Source: a virus. Taken from it: a stretch of DNA of 57,774 nucleotides. The position numbers and the translations under genes are program-made. Shown here one piece after another: positions 24,891-31,904 of the stretch. A model generated the notes under the pieces. The model worked only from the letters and a program-made list of their open reading frames with translations, did no database searches and was not told where the DNA came from. The stretch spans positions 1 to 57,774 of the IMG/VR virus record IMGVR_UViG_3300010318_000003. The stretch is one strand, 5' to 3'. The stretch's first letter is position 1. The number at the start of each line of letters is the position of its first letter.

Positions 24891-27800
24891 ATGACTAACA
24901 GTAGTAGCTTGTACAGATGCAAGGCTCGCGTTGCATATAAGCCCTCAGGTGGCGGTGACATCGCTATTGTTTTTCCTGAAAGGCAAATTCAATCTATTGA
25001 AGCCGGGCTCGCGATGAATTGGTCTGGTTTAGTGGCAAACACCCCAAACACGGCTAATTCGCAGTTTTATAATACAGACAAAAACCAATGCAGAATCACC
25101 ATCCAAGATCCCTACCTTGAAGGGCTGGGGTGGATTTCTCTAAATGACGTTGACAGAGTTTATACTAGTATAGCTGAACAAGCCGCGGGGGAGGGAGACC
25201 TTCTTCCTAAATGTGGTCCAGGGCAAAATCCGCAAACTGACAAGTGCTTTCCTTACGCTACTCTGGATTTAAAGAGCTTTGAGCAAAGAACTGTCAATGA
25301 CGGATTTCCCTTTATTATAGTTACTCTATATTATGATATACAGGGAACAAATAGTCAAACTGTTGAGCAAACTTTTTTCTACAGATCAACAGGAATAAAT
25401 ATAACTCATGGTGTTTCTGGCGAACCGACCGTCTCTCTTACCGGGACAAACGCATTTGCCGTAAACTTTCAGGCTACTTTACAGTCAATTTATTTTGAAA
25501 AGGGAAAAAATTTAGTAGATGAGTTTAACGAAAAAACAGATATACCTAAAGCAAATTTTGAGTTAGAAGACGTTTGCTCCACTCCTGCAAATGCTTATAA
25601 GTTAGACAGAAATTACAGAATTAATAACTTAAATAGCTTAGAGCTAATGCAAAAAATGGGCTCGGCTTATAACTTTGATATTTTATCTTTGCCTACAAGA
25701 GAGTTTGCTAATAAAATTCAAATCTGTTCAAACGAAGACTCCAGTTGCCTTAGCCAAAGAGTGTTTTATCTTGGTAAGGGACTATATGAAAAATACACAA
25801 TTAACGCAAAGTATGCTGTTAGTGATTGGCAAAGAAACTCAAGTCAAGGTGCTGCCACTGGAGGTAGAACACCGGCCGACTCTGCAGTACTAGAAGCAGA
25901 AGCTGGAGATGAGTTTACGGTAGACATAAAACGTCCTAATCTTACTAAAGAACAACTAGAAAAAGTTGATCAGAGGGCTTTTCAAGATGACGGAACTCAA
26001 TTTACAAAACTAGAAGACTATAACACAGGAGACTCTACTAACGGGCTAACAGGTATAGTAACTCCTGCCTCCGCTACCTCAAAGGGTAAATTTAAAGTAA
26101 AAAAGCTAGAAAACGTAATGCTTTTTAGGCGAGCTACTGACTCTAAAAATTATTTAGGAGGAAAAATTTTAGAAGCAGGTGACGGAAGAGTCGTGATAGA
26201 GAGCGATTTTGAAATATACTTGTGCAATCGTAGCGATGAGTGTGTTAGCTCTAGAGTTCGCCAAGAATATAAAAATCTTAAGTCTATTAGCGCGAAGAAA
26301 GGGGAAACAGTAAACGTTGGAGATGAAGTGGGAGAGATCGAGCCTGATCCTCAAAAAAGAACTAAGACAAGACTCTTGCTTAAAATTGGTAGAGACTCCG
26401 GTATTAAAGAAGTTACCTTGGATCCTACAACTCTTAAGGGCATTTTAGGAACGACTATAGGTTCAACTGATCAAGACAGTAGAGAGGAAGCTCCAACAAA
26501 TGAAACAGAGCAAAGAGTAGGACAAAAAATAGGAGAAATCGGTAGCACGGGGTCCAGCACCGGACCTCACATTCACGCTCAATGGCAAGATGGCCCTAAA
26601 AGATTACAAAATATTGTTAGGGCAGACGTGGAGAGATATGTAGATATTAGGGGAGCGGTTTCCGTATCTAGTCCGTATAGGTCTGCAAGAAGACCTAACC
26701 ACACTGGTGTAGACTTATCTGGTGCTATTGGAACAGAGCTCTTTGTAAAATCCCCTGCAACTATAAGAGATGCCGATAGAGGCGTGTTGGATCCTAACGG
26801 TTATGGATTTAGTGTTGTAATTGATACACCAGAAGGCGGAATGTTATTAGGCCACTTAAAGGCCGGCTCAATACCAGCAGGCATTCCCAGCGTTGGCCGT
26901 GGGTCGGTTCCTAGTACCCCCTCAAGTGGCGTGGGTGGCGCGGAAACAAGCGGTCCTAATGCTGGTAGCAATAGCCGCTCAGGCGCTCCGTCTGGTATTA
27001 CAAAAGATGGACCCGAGCTTAAAACCAGCTTTAAAGGAGTACCTAAAGCTTTACAAATTCTTCCCGGACGCACAATTTTGTCCTTTGTAACAGATTACGA
27101 CGAGTGGATCTTAGGAAATAAATCTGGAGAAATAGACCCCGGAGTTTGGATACCTGAAAAGTACAGAAGCTGGGCAGTAGTAAAAACTGTATTTAAATGG
27201 AACTCTGGAGACTTGAGAGTTGATTTAGACTGCAGAAGAACTAACAGAAGAAATGTTCAAACCAAACTAGATTTAGTTCCTAATTTTAGAGAGCTTGCCG
27301 TAGAGAAGGGGTATGCAAACTACTACGAATATATTCGTTCTGCCGGAGACCTTTGCTACGGTGACTCTTGCCAAAAATGCAAGAAAGGCGGTGATGGTAG
27401 CCAAATTCAAAGCTCTAGCAGAAATGGCTCAAGCAACCCTGAAAACGTAGAATCAACCTACCCACGAGGAAAGTTTACGTATACATGCAACCAATACAAC
27501 AATAGTAAAGTTCAGGCTTTGCTAGATGCGGGAAGTTTTATCGGGGTAACAAACCGCATTGGTCTTGCGGGTATTGTTAGCGGGGCTTTACGAGAAAGTG
27601 GGGTTAATTTAGACCCTACAATTATAAGTGGAGTTCCTGGAGAAAACAGCCAAGGAATTTTTCAATTGAACCCAGCGGTTGGCAGATTGCAAGCCTTAAG
27701 AGCATATGCTCAAAGCCGGGGGCTAGATCCTCTTGCGTATAATACCCAAGTGCAATTCTTTGTGTTTGAATCTCAAAAATTCCCAAATTTGGTACCTGCT

Positions 27801-27953
27801 TTAAACAACGCAAGATCTCCCTTCGAAGCAGCGCAGGCCTTTGATAAAAATTACACTATCTCTGGCGACAGCAGAGTAGGTCCGAACGAGAAAGGAAACC
27901 CTGCCCGCACGCAATTTGTGATCGATATAGACAAGTGCCTTAAACCATCATGA
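24891..27953 (+). CDS. Baseplate hub with M23 peptidase motifs and tail lysozyme
   Basis: A 1020-residue multidomain protein. Residues 1-330 are a hub-like domain. Residues about 410-500 have a lipoyl-like beta pattern ending V-N-V-G-D-E-V-G-E-I. Residues 545-562 read I-G-E-I-G-S-T-G-S-S-T-G-P-H-I-H, the last motif of M23 peptidases. Residues 604-608 (HTGVD) are the first M23 zinc motif and 654-656 (GHL) the middle one, so the motif order is permuted. Residues about 715-790 look like a further hub segment. Residues 885-960 match phage tail lysozyme (L-R-E-S-G with a candidate catalytic Glu902, S-Q-G-I-F-Q-L-N). It would sit at the tail tip and digest peptidoglycan during DNA entry. Its ATGA overlaps the next gene. 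Confidence 0.8.
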   Translation: MTNSSSLYRCKARVAYKPSGGGDIAIVFPERQIQSIEAGLAMNWSGLVANTPNTANSQFYNTDKNQCRITIQDPYLEGLGWISLNDVDRVYTSIAEQAAGEGDLLPKCGPGQNPQTDKCFPYATLDLKSFEQRTVNDGFPFIIVTLYYDIQGTNSQTVEQTFFYRSTGINITHGVSGEPTVSLTGTNAFAVNFQATLQSIYFEKGKNLVDEFNEKTDIPKANFELEDVCSTPANAYKLDRNYRINNLNSLELMQKMGSAYNFDILSLPTREFANKIQICSNEDSSCLSQRVFYLGKGLYEKYTINAKYAVSDWQRNSSQGAATGGRTPADSAVLEAEAGDEFTVDIKRPNLTKEQLEKVDQRAFQDDGTQFTKLEDYNTGDSTNGLTGIVTPASATSKGKFKVKKLENVMLFRRATDSKNYLGGKILEAGDGRVVIESDFEIYLCNRSDECVSSRVRQEYKNLKSISAKKGETVNVGDEVGEIEPDPQKRTKTRLLLKIGRDSGIKEVTLDPTTLKGILGTTIGSTDQDSREEAPTNETEQRVGQKIGEIGSTGSSTGPHIHAQWQDGPKRLQNIVRADVERYVDIRGAVSVSSPYRSARRPNHTGVDLSGAIGTELFVKSPATIRDADRGVLDPNGYGFSVVIDTPEGGMLLGHLKAGSIPAGIPSVGRGSVPSTPSSGVGGAETSGPNAGSNSRSGAPSGITKDGPELKTSFKGVPKALQILPGRTILSFVTDYDEWILGNKSGEIDPGVWIPEKYRSWAVVKTVFKWNSGDLRVDLDCRRTNRRNVQTKLDLVPNFRELAVEKGYANYYEYIRSAGDLCYGDSCQKCKKGGDGSQIQSSSRNGSSNPENVESTYPRGKFTYTCNQYNNSKVQALLDAGSFIGVTNRIGLAGIVSGALRESGVNLDPTIISGVPGENSQGIFQLNPAVGRLQALRAYAQSRGLDPLAYNTQVQFFVFESQKFPNLVPALNNARSPFEAAQAFDKNYTISGDSRVGPNEKGNPARTQFVIDIDKCLKPS

Positions 27954-28555
27954 TATATTTAGCACCCCTTGTCGGATCAATAATTTCTGCAACTTACCAA
28001 GCAGCGCAGGCAACTCTATTAAACTTAGTTAAAGAGGAAACAAAAAAACAAGTAAAGAAAGAGGCGTTAAAATCTCAGCTTTCTGCGTTTAAATCTATTG
28101 TAGCTGCAGAAGTTGCAAAAGCATATATAGAAAACGTAAAGCTAAAAGCGGAAGGATATGTTAAAGCAGTATCTGATATAGAGCTAAACGTAGAGTTTGA
28201 AAAAACAGATAAAAAAGATTTTGTATATATTGCTCAAAGAGCTCTTAAAAAACTTGAGATATATATCGAAGAGAACAATACTCAAGAGTCTCCAATTATA
28301 TCTTTTTTAAAAAGAAGATATGAAGAGGAAGGCATTCGTCAATTTACAGGAAGACTATATGCTGGGCACTTCATACAAAAAGAATCAGAAGGAGTATATA
28401 GCGTATACAATAGAATGGCGTATGCGCCTCTTGTAGATAAAAATAAGCCCTGGCTAAGTAGCGAAACTACAGCCGAGGGCATAGGAGATATTATTGCTCA
28501 AAGAGCTAGCGAAATTTTTGAAGAAGAGTTTAACCTTACCCTAGGAACCGACTAG
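27950..28555 (+). CDS. Hypothetical protein coupled to the baseplate hub
   Basis: A 201-residue protein with no recognised family. The N-terminal 28 residues are hydrophobic and could be a helix. Residues 30-110 are Lys/Glu/Ala-rich and strongly helical, and the C-terminus is a mixed fold with 'F-T-G-R-L-Y-A-G-H-F' near residue 137. Its ATG overlaps the hub stop by 4 bp (ATGA), which suggests coupled translation and a shared complex, perhaps a tail or baseplate accessory factor. The stop (TAG, 28553-28555) overlaps the convergent gene's stop through a palindromic CTAG. Confidence 0.6.
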   Translation: MIYLAPLVGSIISATYQAAQATLLNLVKEETKKQVKKEALKSQLSAFKSIVAAEVAKAYIENVKLKAEGYVKAVSDIELNVEFEKTDKKDFVYIAQRALKKLEIYIEENNTQESPIISFLKRRYEEEGIRQFTGRLYAGHFIQKESEGVYSVYNRMAYAPLVDKNKPWLSSETTAEGIGDIIAQRASEIFEEEFNLTLGTD

Positions 28556-29262
28556 CCGTAATACTTAGATCCTTTCTTTAGGTTTTCTGTAGCATTTAAA
28601 ACCTGAAGATCAGCATTCATCATATGGTAATCAAAGAAAGACTCAGATAAAGTAGTGTCTTTGAAATAACATTTTGTTCCTTTGCAATAAACGTCAACAT
28701 TCTCTAAGTCTATTTTATAGTCTCTGCAAAACTCTTCTACTATATTTTTAAAGGCATATTTATGATCTATGTGAAACTCACCTGCGTTAATTGCTTGGCC
28801 TGAAATTGCGCATTTAATTTTATGCCCTAAAGGGCCTTGCAATTGTCTTAGTACGCTTTTTCTATAAGAAACGATCTGAGGCTCTACTATTTGCCTCATG
28901 GCAACAAGTGCCTCTTTTTTATTTTGCTTATACTCAGGTATCGGAGTTGCTCTAGGAAACAACTCCTCTACGATCTTACCCTTACCTAGCCATATTTCTC
29001 TTTTAGATTTTGGTGTTATTATTACGATCCCACGCACAGCTCGCCCTTGGAACTTTTTGTTCCTAACTTTATACTTTATTCCCTCTCTTCCGTGCAAGGT
29101 CTTCCACTTCTCGATCTTGCCCACTACCTCGTGAACAAAATCGTAGTCTGGAGGTTTTACAAAGTAATTACACTCTGTATTTTTTACGACCTCGGTCCAC
29201 TTCTTCTCGAAGGCTGTTTTTGTATAGTTTTGTCCACAGACTGATATGACTTGTCTGCCCAT
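28552..29262 (-). CDS. DUF3223-like HNH-type protein
   Basis: A 236-residue protein with an N-terminal domain (V-I-S-V-C-G-Q-N-Y-T-K-T-A-F..., about residues 5-105) resembling DUF3223. The C-terminal motif 'CAISGQ' (about 153-158) with 'HIDHKYAFKNIVEEF' (about 168-182) matches the C..G and H-x-D-H/F-x-x-(I/L)-V-x-x-F signature of DUF3223-linked HNH nucleases. Catalytic His candidates are in HIDH. The likely role is a DNA nuclease, perhaps involved in replication, packaging or homing. Its first 79 nt overlap the sigma gene's 3' end in another frame; the N-terminal residues fit the domain, so the overlap appears real. Family assignment is from remembered patterns. Confidence 0.65.
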   Translation of the reverse strand: MGRQVISVCGQNYTKTAFEKKWTEVVKNTECNYFVKPPDYDFVHEVVGKIEKWKTLHGREGIKYKVRNKKFQGRAVRGIVIITPKSKREIWLGKGKIVEELFPRATPIPEYKQNKKEALVAMRQIVEPQIVSYRKSVLRQLQGPLGHKIKCAISGQAINAGEFHIDHKYAFKNIVEEFCRDYKIDLENVDVYCKGTKCYFKDTTLSESFFDYHMMNADLQVLNATENLKKGSKYYG

Positions 29263-29927
29263 AGTATGTAGTTAATTAGCTGAGTCGAGTAAGACTTAAT
29301 ATCATCGATGTTTTTAAGATGCGGATTTTTTCTAAGCAAAGTAGAAATAGATCTCTTCTTAACAAGATAGTCTATCAAGAAAGTTTCATCAGAGGTTTCA
29401 AGATCCGTAATCCTAAACAAAAGATCCTTATGGTTTGTAAGAAGATCTGCAAAGTTTACTTCAGAAGTTTCTGTAGACTCGATTACGCAATTTTGCTCTG
29501 TAACCGGGTTGAACGACATAGTAAATGCAGTTCGGACGGTGTCTACTTTTTTAACAGGGATGTTTAAATCGTCTGCAATTTCTTGATTGGTAACATTAGG
29601 ATTTTTGATAAGGTACTTCCTAATTTTCAGATACAGATCCGAGTAAGACCTGGGCATTTTAACCAATCTGGAGCTATCTCTGAGATAATTAAGCATGTGA
29701 AACTGCAAGCACCTGTTTACCCAAGTGCTAAAGTTTGCGCCTTTACTTTGATCCCAGGTATCATAGATACGCACAATATACTCGAGGGCGGCGTCTCTGA
29801 GCTCTTCAAATGGCAATCCTGTGAAATTAGTGATCTTTCTTGCAACCTGATCGGCCTTCCACATCTGAGAGATGATATGCTCGTCTCTCTTATCTCTAGC
29901 TCTTTTAGATCTAGTTTTTTCTATCAT
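29184..29927 (-). CDS. Phage RNA polymerase sigma factor (sigma-70 family, gp55-like)
   Basis: A 247-residue protein with sigma-70 region 2 at about residues 35-92. It has the core-binding helix followed by 'G-A-N-F-S-T-W-V-N-R-C-L-Q-F-H-M-L-N-Y-L' and 'R-D-S-S-R-L-V-K-M-P-R', corresponding to the G-x-x-F-S-T-Y-A/R-x-I-R-x-x-x-R-x-V-R-x-P pattern of regions 2.3-2.4. Residues about 95-135 fit region 3 (N-Q-E-I-A-D-D-L-N-I-P-V-K-K-V). No convincing region 4 is present and the tail is basic. It would redirect host RNA polymerase to phage promoters, possibly the GTTTAAAG sites. It follows the thioredoxin gene with a 4-bp ATGA overlap and is probably expressed from a host-type promoter at about 30308-30316. 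Confidence 0.85.
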   Translation of the reverse strand: MIEKTRSKRARDKRDEHIISQMWKADQVARKITNFTGLPFEELRDAALEYIVRIYDTWDQSKGANFSTWVNRCLQFHMLNYLRDSSRLVKMPRSYSDLYLKIRKYLIKNPNVTNQEIADDLNIPVKKVDTVRTAFTMSFNPVTEQNCVIESTETSEVNFADLLTNHKDLLFRITDLETSDETFLIDYLVKKRSISTLLRKNPHLKNIDDIKSYSTQLINYILWADKSYQSVDKTIQKQPSRRSGPRS

Positions 29928-30235
29928 TTCTCAATACAGTTAATGATGTAGTCTTTTAATTGACCTTTGGCCATCATGCCCTCGGTATTAAGACCCAACA
30001 GAACTCCTTCTTCGTCAAATGTTGCGAAGTTAGGTGTACCGTCACATTCAATCTTGTCGCAAAAAGCCCAATCGTCAGAGGTAACATCCCACTCTCCAAA
30101 TCCAACTTTAAGATGGGGATATTCTTCAGAGATTTCTGAGGCAACTTCTGCCCAGATAGGTTTCATTGCTTCACATGCTGAGCAGCTAGGCTGTTTAAAA
30201 AATACAACTCTATATTTAAATTTTGTTTCTGGCAT
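29924..30235 (-). CDS. Thioredoxin-like protein
   Basis: A 103-residue protein with the thioredoxin fold pattern: beta strand 'YRVVFFKQPSCSACEAMKP' with active-site C18-S-A-C21, then a Trp-containing helix, a strand 'VGFGEWDVTSD' and the cis-Pro region 'DGTPNFATF' (about residues 64-72). C-S-A-C differs from the usual C-G-P-C and implies altered redox potential. It could reduce the phage RNR or other targets. It lies 85 bp after terL and is coupled to the sigma gene by ATGA. It could equally be a regulatory partner of the sigma factor, as nothing in the sequence settles this. Confidence 0.8.
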   Translation of the reverse strand: MPETKFKYRVVFFKQPSCSACEAMKPIWAEVASEISEEYPHLKVGFGEWDVTSDDWAFCDKIECDGTPNFATFDEEGVLLGLNTEGMMAKGQLKDYIINCIEK

Positions 30236-30316
30236 AGTAATTACTCATAAGTAATAATAAATCGCGTGCGCTCGTCGTTTTACTATACAAAACCTACGAC
30301 TTTTCTAATTATACCA
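30236..30316 (-). promoter_or_regulatory. Extended -10 promoter and structured leader before thioredoxin-sigma
   Basis: On the reverse strand ATGGTATAAT (TGG-TATAAT, about 30317-30308) is an extended -10 box lying just beyond the terL stop. The leader holds an inverted repeat GTCG-TAGG-TTTT...AAAA-CGAC (30300-30274) and a small TTACT/AGTAA hairpin near the thioredoxin start. Confidence 0.6.
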
Positions 30317-30320
30317 TGCG

Positions 30321-31904
30321 CTAAAGATAACGCACACCTCCCGCGTTGCGGGTGTTTCTTCGGTCTCCTAATAGACTACCTATTGAGTTTGAAGACCTTC
30401 CGCTAGAGTCGTAGTGAAGCTTAGGCAACGTAGTTCTAATGCCTCCTGTTTTGGAACCAGCACCCATTAGCTCGTCTCTATATACCGTTACTCCGTAAAC
30501 AAAGGCGTCTACAAAGTCGTCATTTTTAATAAAAGGAAAAGAGGTAAGCTCGCTCATTCTGTCTTGAAGGTTAGGTATGTTTTCGTAAATACTAACCACG
30601 CCTTCTTCAAGCAAGGGCGCCACGGAGTTTGCTCTCAACACTTTATCTTTAGACGGTATGAGTTCCTTTATTTGTATAGATAGGGCGGAGCGTAAAGTTT
30701 GAATCAAAGGTACTCCGCTTGCTCGGCCTTCGATGTATACGCATCTAATCTTCCATTGCTTTACAACTTGAGGTATTAGCTTTTGTAAATCAGGGAACTC
30801 CATCCGTTCCATGACCACATGAAGCAATCTTAGACCTTTTTGTTTGTCCAACCCCCAAACGCATATAGAGCTAAAGTCGTTCATAGACGTGGCTTTATAC
30901 GCCGTATCAATTGTAGCATATATGTAGCTATACTTGACTTGTTTGTCATAGGTAGGCAACCAGTGCTCTTTAAAGATTGCTCCGGCATCACCAGCAGGTT
31001 GGCCCTGGTACAGAGAGTTAAAGTCCCTCTCACCAATTGACTTTTTAATTGCCTGAAGGTTTTCCAGTGGAAAGAACTCTGGCCAATGAGATTCTCCTAG
31101 CTTCCTACCCAATGAGTCGTTTTCCTCATCGACGCAGATAGCTGGGACGTTAAGTTCTTTCCAGTTATCTCTGTCTGCACTAAGCAATCTGCCAATAACA
31201 TCATCGCAATGAAACCTAGTTCCCATGGAAATAATCGCATGGTTGGGCAAACCACGAGTCAAGAACTGAGCCTGAACCCAGCCAAATGTACTTTCCATAA
31301 CAGTAAGCGAGTTACCATCAGCAAGAAGGTCGTCTAGAATACCGATACCCGGAAGGTCATCATCTGCAATAACACCGTAGCCAAATCCAGTAACACTAGA
31401 TCCAGCAGATGCAATCTTGATTAACCCTCCATTCTCGGTTCTCAAGGCAGTAAGGTTACATTTTTCTCTATTGATTTCACACTCTGGAAATATCCAAGAA
31501 AACTTTTCAGAGGAAATAAACTCCAGTACAGCTCTTGAGTTTTCAGTGGAAAGACCCAAAGCATAAGAGCTCATAATAAATTGAGCTGTAGGACTTCTCC
31601 CTAACTGCCAAGCAGGAAAGATCCGAGAGATAAGCATCGACTTTCCCGTTCTTGGAGGTAGGGAAATTGCACTGCGCTTGTAGTCTTTATTACCGTCGCC
31701 GATATTTTGCAGATAGTTGCAAATTAGCTCATGAACAGGGAAAGCTTTAAATTGTAGGTCTGTGATAATTTTAGCAAAAGTAACAAAGTCTGTTCTGCAT
31801 TTAAGCCTAAGCAGCTCTTCCTTATCTTTTGAAGAAAGGCTGCTGGCCTTCTTTTGCATATCAGCTACTAAAGCCAATTCATCATCTCTTTGATGTTTAT
31901 TCAT
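30321..31904 (-). CDS. terL: Terminase large subunit
   Basis: A 527-residue DNA-packaging motor. The ATPase domain has Walker A 'LPPRTGKS' (residues 82-89), 'S-Y-A-L-G-L-S-T-E-N-S-R' (113-124), 'GFGYGVIADDDLPG' (173-186, Walker B region) and 'I-I-S-M-G-T-R-F-H-C-D-D-V' (sensor region). The C-terminal RNase H-like nuclease has 'A-T-I-D-T-A-Y-K', 'V-Y-I-E-G-R-A-S-G-V-P-L-I-Q' and 'DDFVDAFVYG'. This is the widespread lambdoid/psiM2-type phage terminase, not T4 gp17. It would cut and package concatemeric genomes with a portal and a small subunit that are not in this window. It begins 1 bp after the stop of the baseplate spike gene. Terminase next to baseplate genes on the reverse strand is notable. 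Confidence 0.95.
   Translation of the reverse strand: MNKHQRDDELALVADMQKKASSLSSKDKEELLRLKCRTDFVTFAKIITDLQFKAFPVHELICNYLQNIGDGNKDYKRSAISLPPRTGKSMLISRIFPAWQLGRSPTAQFIMSSYALGLSTENSRAVLEFISSEKFSWIFPECEINREKCNLTALRTENGGLIKIASAGSSVTGFGYGVIADDDLPGIGILDDLLADGNSLTVMESTFGWVQAQFLTRGLPNHAIISMGTRFHCDDVIGRLLSADRDNWKELNVPAICVDEENDSLGRKLGESHWPEFFPLENLQAIKKSIGERDFNSLYQGQPAGDAGAIFKEHWLPTYDKQVKYSYIYATIDTAYKATSMNDFSSICVWGLDKQKGLRLLHVVMERMEFPDLQKLIPQVVKQWKIRCVYIEGRASGVPLIQTLRSALSIQIKELIPSKDKVLRANSVAPLLEEGVVSIYENIPNLQDRMSELTSFPFIKNDDFVDAFVYGVTVYRDELMGAGSKTGGIRTTLPKLHYDSSGRSSNSIGSLLGDRRNTRNAGGVRYL

Noticed and set aside
30321-31904. T4 gp17-type terminase assignment
   Set aside because: The length (527) and motif pattern (LPPRTGKS, TRFHCDD, DDFVDAFVYG) match the lambdoid/psiM2-type family, not T4 gp17, so a T4-like label is not supported.
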